A stretch of DNA of 64,000 nt, taken from positions 3,233,501 through 3,297,500 of the forward strand of contig NZ_CP051627.1 in assembly GCF_023208015.1 (NCBI RefSeq), read 5' to 3'. The position numbers were made by a program, and so were the translations under genes. A model generated the notes under the pieces. It was not told where the DNA came from, made no database searches, and saw only the letters and a program-made list of their open reading frames with translations. Each line of letters begins with the position of its first letter. Position 1 is the first letter of the stretch. This document shows, piece after piece, positions 41,517 through 50,253 of this stretch. This DNA comes from Thermobifida alba. GTDB lineage: Bacteria; Actinomycetota; Actinomycetes; Streptosporangiales; Streptosporangiaceae.

Positions 41517-43577
41517 TCACTCCTTGATGATCGGGATCATCCCGGTGATCTCCTCGGCGTCGCCGGGGACCGGGTCGGGCAGCATCCGGCGCAGGTGCCG
41601 CCGGATGGCCTTGGTGACGGCCTCCTGCGGCTCCCTGGCGTCCAGCACCAGGTAGCGTTCGGGGGCGCGGTCAGCCAGTTCCAGGAAGCCGCGGCGGACC
41701 CGCTCGTGGAACTCCAGGGACTCCGACTCCAGCCGGTCGGCGGGGCGGTCGGAGTGCCGCCGCAGCCCCTCCTCGACGGGCAGGTCCAGCAGGATGGTCA
41801 GGTCCGGCACCAGCCGCCCGGTGGCCCAGTCGTTGAGCTGGGCGACCTCGTCGGCGTCGAGCTCCCGTCCGGCGCCCTGGTAGGCGAGGGTGGAGTCGAC
41901 GTAGCGGTCGCTGACGACGATCGCGCCGCGTTCCAGCGCGGGCCGGATCACCGTCTCGACGTGCTCGGCCCGGTCCGCCGCGTACAGCAGCGCCTCGGTG
42001 CGCGCCGCCATGCCCGCGTTCGCCTTGTCCAGCAGCATCGTGCGCAGCCGCATGCCCAGTTTGGTGGCTCCCGGTTCGCGGGTGGTGAGCACGTCGAAGC
42101 CCTCCTCCCGCAGCCACACCGCGATCTCGCGGACCTGGGTGGACTTGCCGGATCCCTCGCCGCCCTCCAGCACCACGAACAGGCCGCTGTGCCGTTCGGC
42201 CCCGTCGTCCTCGGGCGCCCTGCCGCCCAGCACGGTCTTCAGTTCGGCCAGCAGCGAGGTCTCGTGGCCCTCGTTCATCTGCCAGTAGGCCACCAGCGAC
42301 ACCAGGATCAGCAGGACCGCGGCGATCAGCAGCACTCCGGCCGAGCCGTGGAACTCGTAGGCCAGTTCTCCCGCCCGGAGGGTGCGGGCCCCCATCGTGG
42401 CCGCGAGCAGCGGGGCCGCCGCGACCGACCCCAGCAGCACCACGCGGGCCATGACGTGCAGGAACGCGAAGGTGCGGCCGCGGATCTCGTCCTCGACCTC
42501 CTGTCCCAGCAGGGTCAGGCCGATCACCCAGGCGATGCCCGCGCCGACGCCCAGGACCGTGGTGAGCACCGCGGCCAGCACCATGTCGCTGACCAGTCCG
42601 ACCAGCAGCAGCGCCGCCCCGGCGCCGATCAGGGACAGGCCGAACAGGCGGCGGCGGCTGAGGTCGCGCAGCACGCGGGGGCCGAGGAGCATGCCGATCG
42701 CCATCCCGGTGAAGACCGCTCCGAACAGCACACCGAAGCCGGCGTTGCCCGCGCCGAGGTGGGTCACGTAGATCCGCGCCACGCCGATGACCGCGCCGCC
42801 CGCGGCGAACGCGCCCAGCATGCCCAGCATCAGGCCGCGCACCAGCCTGGTGGTTCCGACGAAGCGCAGGCCCTCCCAGAACGCGCGGAACGCCGACGGG
42901 CGGGTGGGGCCGTCGGCGGTGCGGGTAGCGGGAATGGGCAGGCGCCAGATGACGGCTGCGGCGACGAAGAAGGTGACGCCGTTGATGTAGAGGGCGATGT
43001 CCGCCTCGGGGGCGCGCATCGCGGGGAAGAGGGCGCCCAGCACCGTGCTGAGGGAGGCCAGCAGTGCGAAGAGTCCCGCGGCCACCGGGGCCGAACCGTA
43101 GGTGGTGAGCAGGCTGAGCTGGTTGGCCTGCTCCAGCCGGTGCCGGGGCACCAGGTTGGGCACGGTGGCGTCCTTGGCGGGCGCCCAGAACAGCGCCACG
43201 CACTCGGCCAGGAAGTTGGCGATGAGCAGCCAGTCCAGGCGGCCCACGATGGGGATCGAGAGGTAGAGCAGGCCGCGGACGACGTCGCCGACGACCATGG
43301 TGAGCCGGCGGTCGACGCGGTCGGCCAGCACCCCCGCGATGGGGCTGAGCAGCACCGAGGGGAGCACCTTGAGGACCACCACTCCGCTCACCGCGAAGTA
43401 CTGGATCACCGCTTCCTCGCCCTCGGTGAGGATCGCGGCCAGGGACATCAGGGCCAGCAGGCTCAGCCAGTCACCGAGGCTGGACAGGGACAGCGAGATC
43501 CACAGCCGCCGGAACGGCGTGATCGCGAGAACGGTGCGCGCCTCGCCGGGCGCTCCGAGGGGTGCGGGTCTGCTCAT
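41517..43577 (-). CDS. tmk: MFS-type membrane domain fused to thymidylate kinase
   Basis: 686 aa. Residues about 15-440 form a 10-12 helix major-facilitator-like domain (SPIAGVLADRVDRRL is the loop motif after helix 2; several later Gly-rich helices). Residues 465-686 are a full dTMP kinase: FVVLEGGEGSGKSTQ (P-loop), TTREPGATKLG, DRYVDSTLAYQGAG and the lid region RPADRLESESLEFH. The kinase makes dTDP for DNA synthesis. The fusion is found in other actinobacteria. Whether the membrane part transports a nucleoside or only anchors the kinase is not known. The start is ATG 43577. Confidence 0.95.
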   Translation of the reverse strand: MSRPAPLGAPGEARTVLAITPFRRLWISLSLSSLGDWLSLLALMSLAAILTEGEEAVIQYFAVSGVVVLKVLPSVLLSPIAGVLADRVDRRLTMVVGDVVRGLLYLSIPIVGRLDWLLIANFLAECVALFWAPAKDATVPNLVPRHRLEQANQLSLLTTYGSAPVAAGLFALLASLSTVLGALFPAMRAPEADIALYINGVTFFVAAAVIWRLPIPATRTADGPTRPSAFRAFWEGLRFVGTTRLVRGLMLGMLGAFAAGGAVIGVARIYVTHLGAGNAGFGVLFGAVFTGMAIGMLLGPRVLRDLSRRRLFGLSLIGAGAALLLVGLVSDMVLAAVLTTVLGVGAGIAWVIGLTLLGQEVEDEIRGRTFAFLHVMARVVLLGSVAAAPLLAATMGARTLRAGELAYEFHGSAGVLLIAAVLLILVSLVAYWQMNEGHETSLLAELKTVLGGRAPEDDGAERHSGLFVVLEGGEGSGKSTQVREIAVWLREEGFDVLTTREPGATKLGMRLRTMLLDKANAGMAARTEALLYAADRAEHVETVIRPALERGAIVVSDRYVDSTLAYQGAGRELDADEVAQLNDWATGRLVPDLTILLDLPVEEGLRRHSDRPADRLESESLEFHERVRRGFLELADRAPERYLVLDAREPQEAVTKAIRRHLRRMLPDPVPGDAEEITGMIPIIKE

Positions 43578-43792
43578 GGCGACCAGCGTAGCGATGGGGA
43601 CGAATCATGCAACGCTTACGGATCGGCCGCTATCGGTATTTTCGGACATCTTTTTCCGGCTTCTTCCGCGGCCGCGGCCTCTCTCCCGGACTTCGGGCAC
43701 CCGGTCCGGCGAGAAACGCGATCCCGGTCCGCACAGAGCGGCGGGCGCGGCCGTCCCCGGCGGCGGCCGGGAGGGGCCGCCGGGGCCCGGTC

Positions 43793-43835
43793 CCGCGCGG
43801 GGGAGGGTCCCGGTTCGCGGCCCTCCCCCGCGCGG
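43793..43835 (-). terminator. Terminator after topA
   Basis: CCGCGCGGGGGAGGG (43793-43807) and CCCTCCCCCGCGCGG (43821-43835) form a perfect 15-bp stem with a 13-base loop, 8 bases beyond the topA stop on the minus strand. The remaining 43578-43792 holds no gene; its AT-rich end probably carries the tmk promoter. Confidence 0.88.
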
Positions 43836-43842
43836 CCGCCGT

Positions 43843-46581
43843 TCAGGACTTCTTGGCGGTGCTCTTCGTCGTCGTCTTCTTGGCCGTGGTCTTCTTCGCG
43901 GTCGTGCGGGACGCCGTCTTCTTCGCCGGGGCCTTGGCCCGGCGGTCGGCCAGGAGTTCGGCGGCGCGCTCCACCGTGATCGACTCCACGTCGTCGCCCT
44001 TGCGCAGGGAGGCGTTGCTCTCCCCGTCGGTGACGTAGGGGCCGAAGCGGCCCTCCTTGATCACCATGGGCCTGCCGGTCTCCGGATCCGGGCCGAGTTC
44101 CCGCAGCGGCGGCGCCGCGGCGCGGCTGCGCCGCTTCTTCGGCTGCGCGAACAGCTCCCTGGCCTGCTCGATGGTGACCGTGAACAGCTGCTCCTCGGTC
44201 TCCAGGGAGCGGCTGTCGCTGCCCTTCTTCAGGTACGGTCCGAACCGTCCGTTCTGTGCCGTGACCTGCTCGCCGTCGATCTCCCCGACCACCCGCGGCA
44301 GCGACAGCAGCCGCAGCGCGTCCTCCAGGGTGACCGTGTCCAGCGACATGGACTTCAGCAGGGACGCGGTGCGCGGCTTGGGCGCGGCGGTCTTGCGGCG
44401 CCCCTTCGCCCTGGTCTCGGCCTCGGCAGGGTCGGGCTCCTCGATGATCTCGGTGACGTAGGGACCGAAACGGCCGCTCTTGGCCACGATGGTCCGCCCC
44501 GTCTCCGGGTCCTTGCCGAGTTCGCGGTCCCCGCTGGGCTGGGCGAACAGCTCCTCGGCCCGTTCCCTGGTCAGCTCGTCGGGGGCGAGGTCCTCGGGCA
44601 CGTTCACCCGCTGGCCGTTGCGCTCCAGGTAGGGGCCGTAGCGGCCGACCCGCAGCACGATGTCGGTGCCGGGCAGCGGGAAGGAGCTGATCTCCTTGGG
44701 GTCGATCTCCCCGAGGTGGTCGCTGACCAGTTCCTTCAGCCCGGCCTCGCCGTCGCTGCCGAAGTAGAACCGGCGCAGCCACGGCACCCGTTCGGCCTCG
44801 CCGCGGGCGATGGCGTCGAGCATGTCCTCCATGCGCGCGGTGAAGTCGTAGTCGACCAGGTGGCCGAAGTGCCGCTCCAGCAGCTGCACCACGGCGAAGG
44901 CCAGGAACGACGGCACCAGCGCCGACCCCTTCTTGAACACGTAGCCGCGTTCGAGGATGGTGCCGATGATGGTGGCGTAGGTGGAGGGACGGCCGATCTC
45001 GCGCTCCTCCAGCTCCTTGACGAGCGACGCCTCGGTGTAGCGGGCGGGCGGGCGGGTGCTGTGCCCCTCGGCCTCGACGCTCTCGGCCCGCAGCGGGTCG
45101 CCCTCCGCCAGGGGCGGCAGCCGCCGTTCCCGGTCGTCGAGTTCGGCCTGCGGGTCGTCGGAGCCCTCCACGTAGGCCTTGAGGAAGCCGTGGAAGGTGA
45201 TGATCTTTCCGGTGGCGGAGAACTCCGCGTGCTCGCCGGCGCTGGAGACGCCCTCGACGCGGACGCTCACCGACTCGCCGACGGCGTCCTTCATCTGGGA
45301 GGCGACGGTGCGCTTCCAGATGAGTTCGTAGAGGCGGAGCTCGACTCCGCTCAGCCCCGTCTCGGCGGGGGTGCGGAAGGTGTCGCCCGCCGGGCGGATC
45401 GCCTCGTGGGCCTCCTGGGCGTTCTTGACCTTGCTGGCGTAGCTGCGCGGCTTGGCGGGCAGGTAGGCGTCGCCGTACAGGCTGGCGACCTGCGCCCGGG
45501 CGGCCGCCACCGCGCTCTCCGACAGGGTGGTGCTGTCGGTGCGCATGTAGGTGATGTAGCCGTTCTCGTACAGCCGCTGCGCCACCTGCATGGTCTGCTT
45601 GGCCGACAGGCCGAGCTTGCGCGAGGACTCCTGCTGCAGGGTGGTGGTGCGGAACGGTGCGTACGGGGAGCGCCGGTAGGGTTTGCGCTCCACCGAGCGC
45701 ACCGTGTAGTCGGCCCCGCTCAGGCGGGCGGCGAGCCCCCGGGCGGCCTCCTCGTCGAGGTGGCGCACCCCCTGGGAGGAACGCAGCGTGCCCTGGGCGG
45801 TGAAGTCGCGCCCCTGGGCGACACGGGCGCCGTCGAGGACGGCCAGCGTGGCCGGGAAGACGGTCGGCTCGTCCCCGTCCCGGCCGGCGGGCGCGTCGAA
45901 GACGGCCTTGAGCCCCCAGTACTCGGCCGCGGTGAACGCGATGCGCTCCCGTTCCCGCTCGACCACCAGGCGGGTCGCCACGGACTGCACCCGGCCCGCC
46001 GAGAGGCTGGGCATGACCTTCTTCCACAGCACCGGGGAGACCTCGTAGCCGTAGAGCCGGTCGAGGATGCGGCGGGTCTCCTGGGCGTCGACCAGCCGCA
46101 GGTTGAGGTCGCGGGTGTGCTGGGCGGCATGGCGGATGGCGTCCTTGGTGATCTCGTTGAACACCATGCGCTTGACCGGGATCTTGGGCTTGAGCTCCTC
46201 GCGCAGGTGCCAGGCGATCGCCTCGCCCTCGCGGTCCTCATCGGTGGCCAGGTACAGTTCGTCGGCCTGGGCCAGCAGCTCCTTGAGCTTCTTGACCTGG
46301 GCCTTCTTGTTGGCGTTGACGACGTAGAGGGGCTCGAAGTCGTGGTCGACGTTCACCCCCAGGCGCGCCCACGGCTCGTCCTTGTAGCGGGCCGGGATCT
46401 CCGCGGCCTTGGTCGGCAGGTCCCGAATGTGGCCGATGCTGGACTCCACGACGTAGCCGCGGCCGAGGTAGCCCGCGATCGTCTTGGCCTTCGCCGGCGA
46501 CTCGACGATGACGAGCTTGTTTCCTCCGCCCCGTGCGGTGTCCTTCACGCCGTCTCCGGCACTGCCCTTCTTGGGTGGCAC
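43843..46581 (-). CDS. topA: DNA topoisomerase I
   Basis: About 912 aa from GTG 46581 (a GTG at 46611 would add ten residues). TOPRIM domain KLVIVESPAKAKTIAGYLG and LATDEDREGEAIAWHL. The active tyrosine is in GYITYMRTDST (Tyr345 with this start). The C-terminal 330 residues contain several repeated topo_C elements (RFGPYVTE, RFGPYLKKG, RFGPYVTDG) in place of zinc fingers, as in mycobacterial TopA, and end in a Lys/Thr-rich tail (AKKTTAKKTTTKS) that binds DNA non-specifically. It relaxes negative supercoils and is essential. Divergent from the small DUF5703 gene. Confidence 0.97.
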   Translation of the reverse strand: MPPKKGSAGDGVKDTARGGGNKLVIVESPAKAKTIAGYLGRGYVVESSIGHIRDLPTKAAEIPARYKDEPWARLGVNVDHDFEPLYVVNANKKAQVKKLKELLAQADELYLATDEDREGEAIAWHLREELKPKIPVKRMVFNEITKDAIRHAAQHTRDLNLRLVDAQETRRILDRLYGYEVSPVLWKKVMPSLSAGRVQSVATRLVVERERERIAFTAAEYWGLKAVFDAPAGRDGDEPTVFPATLAVLDGARVAQGRDFTAQGTLRSSQGVRHLDEEAARGLAARLSGADYTVRSVERKPYRRSPYAPFRTTTLQQESSRKLGLSAKQTMQVAQRLYENGYITYMRTDSTTLSESAVAAARAQVASLYGDAYLPAKPRSYASKVKNAQEAHEAIRPAGDTFRTPAETGLSGVELRLYELIWKRTVASQMKDAVGESVSVRVEGVSSAGEHAEFSATGKIITFHGFLKAYVEGSDDPQAELDDRERRLPPLAEGDPLRAESVEAEGHSTRPPARYTEASLVKELEEREIGRPSTYATIIGTILERGYVFKKGSALVPSFLAFAVVQLLERHFGHLVDYDFTARMEDMLDAIARGEAERVPWLRRFYFGSDGEAGLKELVSDHLGEIDPKEISSFPLPGTDIVLRVGRYGPYLERNGQRVNVPEDLAPDELTRERAEELFAQPSGDRELGKDPETGRTIVAKSGRFGPYVTEIIEEPDPAEAETRAKGRRKTAAPKPRTASLLKSMSLDTVTLEDALRLLSLPRVVGEIDGEQVTAQNGRFGPYLKKGSDSRSLETEEQLFTVTIEQARELFAQPKKRRSRAAAPPLRELGPDPETGRPMVIKEGRFGPYVTDGESNASLRKGDDVESITVERAAELLADRRAKAPAKKTASRTTAKKTTAKKTTTKSTAKKS

Positions 46582-46809
46582 GTCTTCCCCTACGTCTCGC
46601 CTCGCGTTCACGCGTCCACTCCGCGACGCGCGGTGTCAGTTGCCCAAACTTCGACGGTAACCGACTCCGCCCGGTGCCCTCTCGCACATCCGGGCCCGCG
46701 TGGTGGGCCGCGGTCCGGGCTCTCCCCTGCTGGGGGAGGAGCGCTGTCCTCAGTCCGTGCGGGTCAACGCTCTGGCGTAACACCCGTCGGCAGTCGCAGA
46801 ATAAACGCA

Positions 46810-46995
46810 ATGCTTGAGTACGAATACCAGGAACTCCGCTTCCCGCGCGGCACCTCGCGCAGCGCGGCCCGCCAGGCCCTGACCGAACACGCCGAGTACG
46901 GCCGGTGGGAGCTGGCCCGGGTACGTGTGTACCTGGACGGCAGCCGCCGTGTCACCCTACGACGCCGGATCATCCGACAACCAAGGCTGGTGTGA
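46810..46995 (+). CDS. DUF5703 small protein
   Basis: 61 aa, basic. MLEYEYQELRFPRGTSRSAA followed by RQALTEHAEYGRWELARVRV and a final basic strand pair (YLDGSRRVTLRRRIIRQ). This compact pattern is the small actinobacterial family DUF5703, commonly found near topA or tRNA genes, with no known function. No strong ribosome site precedes ATG 46810, so the transcript may be nearly leaderless. Divergent from topA; about 200 bases between them hold the promoters. Confidence 0.8.
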   Translation: MLEYEYQELRFPRGTSRSAARQALTEHAEYGRWELARVRVYLDGSRRVTLRRRIIRQPRLV

Positions 46996-47124
46996 TTTCA
47001 GACACAAACATACCGGGACCTGTCCGCGCTCCCGCGGCGGGGCGCGGACAGGCCGCCTCCGTGGCGGTGCGGGGCCGGGTCGGCGACGCGGCGCTCCACC
47101 GTCCACCGCCGCCCGGCCGCGCCG

Positions 47125-47826
47125 TCACCGGAACAGGTTCGGACGGTCGCTGCGGCCGAGACCGTATCCGACGTAGATCGCCACCCCGCCCAGCAGGACC
47201 GTGGCGACCCCCGCGGTGAGCAGCGGGGCGTCGTGGGATCCGGTGCCCGTGAGCGCGTAGGCGGCGGTCTTCGGGACCTCGGGGTACACGACCGGCTCCG
47301 GGATCCGCGGCGCCCCGGAGGGCTCCTGCGGAAGAACCCCCTCGGGAGCCGCAGCGGCGACTGCCCCCTCCCCGGAGGGCACGTCCTCCCCGGACGGCTG
47401 CTCCTCCGCGGCCGCCGGCCCCGGCTCGGCGGTCCCCACCGGCTCGGCCGGGGTCTCGTCCGCGCTGTCGGCCTCCTCGGGCTGCTCGGCGACCGGGGCC
47501 TCCTCGGCGGCCCGGTCCCGGATGGGACAGTGCTCCTCGGCTCCGCACCGGTGAGGGGCCTCCCCCGGCTCGTCCGGCAGGACGGGCCGTTCCGCGCCCG
47601 CCCTGGCCGGCGGGGCTCCGGCGGAGCAGACCGCCGAGTGCTCCAGGAGCGCGATGGAGTCACCGCAGACCCTGATCGAGGTGCCGACCAGGGGCTCCCA
47701 CTCGTTCCCGCCGACCACCGGCCCGTGGTCGTCGGAGACCGTGTCGGCGTGCGCCGCCGGACCGACCGCGAAGAGACCCGCGGTGACCAGGGCGGCGAAG
47801 GTCGTGTTCCGCACGGGTGCGTGCAT
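47125..47826 (-). CDS. Exported, sortase-anchored protein with chaplin-like segment
   Basis: 233 aa. A signal peptide (FAALVTAGLFAVGPAAHADT) is followed by GPVVGGNEWEPLVGTSIRVC and GDSIALLEHSAVC, which resembles half of a chaplin domain with its two cysteines. A long Pro/Glu/Ala-rich spacer spans about 75-190. The C-terminus has ALTGTG, a class E sortase-type LxxTG signal, then a membrane helix (LLTAGVATVLLGGVAIYVGY) and the basic tail GRSDRPNLFR. It would be covalently attached to the wall. GGGAGAA precedes ATG 47826. The chaplin relationship is weak and inferred. No sortase gene is in the window. Confidence 0.78.
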   Translation of the reverse strand: MHAPVRNTTFAALVTAGLFAVGPAAHADTVSDDHGPVVGGNEWEPLVGTSIRVCGDSIALLEHSAVCSAGAPPARAGAERPVLPDEPGEAPHRCGAEEHCPIRDRAAEEAPVAEQPEEADSADETPAEPVGTAEPGPAAAEEQPSGEDVPSGEGAVAAAAPEGVLPQEPSGAPRIPEPVVYPEVPKTAAYALTGTGSHDAPLLTAGVATVLLGGVAIYVGYGLGRSDRPNLFR

Positions 47827-48387
47827 GGGTGTTCTCCCTCTGAGCAGTAGTTGGTCTCGGCGGACGCGGCGGCGCCGGGCGTCACCCGACTGCGGGGGCA
47901 CCGTCCGCTCGCGTGCCGTGCCGGGCGGGTGCGGCCGCGTACCGGCTGATCAGGTGGGGACGGCTGCGGGGGCGTCGCCGTGGCGGTCCATGCGCCGGGA
48001 GGCCGACGGAGAAGGGGGAGACACCACCGTCCCGAGGAGGAGCGGCGGCGGTCGTGGCAGGTTCTCCCGCCGTCTTCGAGGCGTCGGGGGAGGCGGCGTC
48101 GGCGGGCCTCCCGCCGGCTCCGGCGCACGGCCCTCCGGCCGCTGCCGCAGCGCCGACGGCCGGGAGACGGACGGGAGCGGGAGGACCGGCGCGGCGGACC
48201 GCGCGACCGGGCACGCCCTGTCGTCCGCGACCCGAGCACACCATGAACAACCCCTCAGAGACGACGGCTGAGCAGGACGGATCCCACCACTACCACGGAG
48301 AGCCAACTCTCCGAACGCAAAGTAACGGTAGCACCGAGTAAGAGCTTCATCTCACCGTGCAACCGGGCGTGTCCGTCCCCGACCGGG
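47827..48387. other. Region of 560 bases without a supported gene
   Basis: GC-rich with many overlapping open frames but none with a credible start and family. It must contain the promoter of the wall protein. An inverted repeat CGGAGAG/CTCTCCG lies around 48297-48314. A 32-codon frame at 48243-48341 (MNNPSETTAEQDGSHHYHGE) lacks a ribosome site. Confidence 0.4.
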
Positions 48388-48416
48388 CCCGGGGCCGCGG
48401 CCGACGCGGCCCCGGG
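48388..48416 (-). terminator. Terminator after the M20 peptidase gene
   Basis: CCCGGGGCCGCG (48388-48399) and CGCGGCCCCGGG (48405-48416) form a perfect 12-bp stem with a 5-base loop, 9 bases beyond the stop. Confidence 0.85.
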
Positions 48417-48424
48417 GCGTCCGC

Positions 48425-49753
48425 TCAGGCGAGGTCGAGGAAGCGGTCCAGGACACGCACCCCGAACCGGAGGGCGTCCACGGGGACCCGTTCGTCCACT
48501 CCGTGGAACATGCCGGCGAAGTCCAGGTTCGGGGGCAGCCGCAGCGGCACGAAGCCGAAGTTGCGGATGCCCAGTTCGGCGAAGGCCTTGGCGTCGGTGC
48601 CGCCGGACATGCAGTACGGCACCGCCTTGGCCCCCGGGTCCTCGGCCAGCAGCGACTCGGTCATGGCGGTGACGATGCCGCCGGTGAACTCGGTCTGCAC
48701 GGCGGGCAGGTAGCGGATGAACTCGCGGGTGACCTTCGGCCCCAGCAGCCGGTCGATCTCGGCGAAGAACTCCTCCTCCAGCCCGGGCAGGAAGCGGCCG
48801 TCCACCTGCGCGGTGGCCTCACCGGGGATGACGTTGGCCTTGTAACCGCCCGACAGGACCGTGGGGTTGACCGAGTTGCGCAGGGTCGCGCCGACCATGC
48901 TGGCGACCGGACCGAGCCGGGCCACGGTGGCCTCCACGTCGTCCTCGCGGAACTCCAGGCCGAACGCCTCGCACACCTCCTCCAGGAAGCCCCGTACGGC
49001 GGGGGTGAGCCGGACCGGGAACCGGTGCCGGCCGAGCCGGGCGACGGCCTCGGCCAACTCGGTGACGGCGTTGTCCTCGTTGACCATCGAGCCGTGGCCC
49101 GCGGTGCCGCGTGCGGTCAGCCGCATCCATGCCAGGCCCTTCTCCGCGGTCTCGATGAGGTACAGCCGCCGGTTCTCACCGACCGTGACGCTGAATCCGC
49201 CGACCTCGCTGATCGCCTCGGTGCAGTCGGCGAACAGTTCGGGGTGCTTGTCGACCAGCCAGTGTGCGCCGTACGTCCCTCCCGCCTCCTCGTCGGCGAG
49301 GAAGGCGAGCACGATGTCGCGCGGCGGTCGCCGCCCCTCGCGGAGCCGCTGGCGCACCACCGCCAGCATCATCGCGTCCATGTCCTTCATGTCGACCGCG
49401 CCCCGGCCCCACACGCACCCGTCGGCGATCTCGCCGGAGAACGGGTGGTGGGTCCAGTCCGCCGCGTCCGCGGGGACGACGTCGAGGTGTCCCTGCACCA
49501 GCAGCGGCGGCCGGGACGGGTCGGTGCCCTCGATCCGCGCCACCAGGCTGCTGCGTCCGGGGTGCGGCTCGTAGATCGTCGTCTCCAGACCGACCTCGTC
49601 GAGTTTGGCGGCGACGTACTCGGCGGCCGCCCGTTCCCCCGGCCCCGAGTGGTCCCCGTAGTTGGACGTGTCGATCGCGATGAGCTCCCGGCACAGGTCC
49701 ACCACCTCGACCTCGGCCGCGCTCATCCCGTCCTGGTCCGTCATGGGTCGCAC
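48425..49753 (-). CDS. M20/M28-family dizinc peptidase
   Basis: 442 aa from GTG 49753, chosen for AGAGGA six bases upstream; an in-frame ATG at 49744 is the alternative. Zinc ligands appear in LLVQGHLDVVPAD, WGRGAVDMKDMDA and LADEEAGGTYGAHW, and the dimerisation lid domain lies at about 190-310 (GTAGHGSMVNEDNAVTELAE). The terminal SGGTDAKAFAELGI and GMFHGVDERVPV match the final ligand and closing helix of the family. It cleaves small peptides or acyl-amino acids in the cytoplasm; the exact substrate is unknown. Stands alone between a terminator and tRNA-Leu. Confidence 0.92.
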   Translation of the reverse strand: MRPMTDQDGMSAAEVEVVDLCRELIAIDTSNYGDHSGPGERAAAEYVAAKLDEVGLETTIYEPHPGRSSLVARIEGTDPSRPPLLVQGHLDVVPADAADWTHHPFSGEIADGCVWGRGAVDMKDMDAMMLAVVRQRLREGRRPPRDIVLAFLADEEAGGTYGAHWLVDKHPELFADCTEAISEVGGFSVTVGENRRLYLIETAEKGLAWMRLTARGTAGHGSMVNEDNAVTELAEAVARLGRHRFPVRLTPAVRGFLEEVCEAFGLEFREDDVEATVARLGPVASMVGATLRNSVNPTVLSGGYKANVIPGEATAQVDGRFLPGLEEEFFAEIDRLLGPKVTREFIRYLPAVQTEFTGGIVTAMTESLLAEDPGAKAVPYCMSGGTDAKAFAELGIRNFGFVPLRLPPNLDFAGMFHGVDERVPVDALRFGVRVLDRFLDLA

Positions 49754-49955
49754 ACCGTTCCTCTCCGTGCTCGGGTCTTCCCGCCATCGTCCCGTACTCC
49801 GGGCTGGACTCCGGGCCGATTCGACCTGTTCCCGCGGTCTTTTCGAGGCCCGTTCCGCGGATTCGGCCAGCCAGACCCGGATCATCGACGTACGGGCCAC
49901 GCCAGAGTTTTGCTATGGTTGTCCTTGTCCGGCGGCGAGCCGCCGAGAGCACCCC

Positions 49956-50040
49956 GTCCGGGTGGCGGAATAGGTAGACGCGCTAGCTTGAGGTGCTAGT
50001 GCCCGTTAAGGGCATGGGGGTTCAAGTCCCCCCTCGGACA
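49956..50040 (+). tRNA. tRNA-Leu (anticodon GAG)
   Basis: 85 nt with a long variable arm, as in class II tRNAs. Acceptor GTCCGGG pairs with CTCGGAC (one G-U), discriminator A. Anticodon stem-loop CTAGC-TTGAGGT-GCTAG gives GAG. Variable arm TGCCCGTTAAGGGCA, T-arm GGGGGTTCAAGTCCCCC. CCA is not encoded. Confidence 0.97.
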
Positions 50041-50253
50041 CTGAAGACACCGACTCTCCGCAGTTCGACAGGCTGCAGCAGAGCGAACCCAGGAAAGCCG
50101 CACCGTTGGTCGCACGTGCCGTGCGCACCACACGGGTGCGGCTTCTCGGTTTTTCCGGCCCCGGTGTCCGGTGTGTCGTTTCTCCGGTGTGGCGGGGCCG
50201 CCGCAGGTGTGCTGCGGCGGCCCCGTTGGTGTGTTCAGGTGGTCAGGTCACCG

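Noticed and set aside
43297-46809. Plus-strand open frame over topA and tmk
   Set aside because: Antisense shadow. Only its last 62 codons (46810-46995, DUF5703) are a real gene with its own start.
48243-48341. 32-codon plus-strand ORF (MNNPSETTAEQDGSHHYHGE...)
   Set aside because: Reasonable composition, but no ribosome-binding site, no recognised family and no neighbour support.
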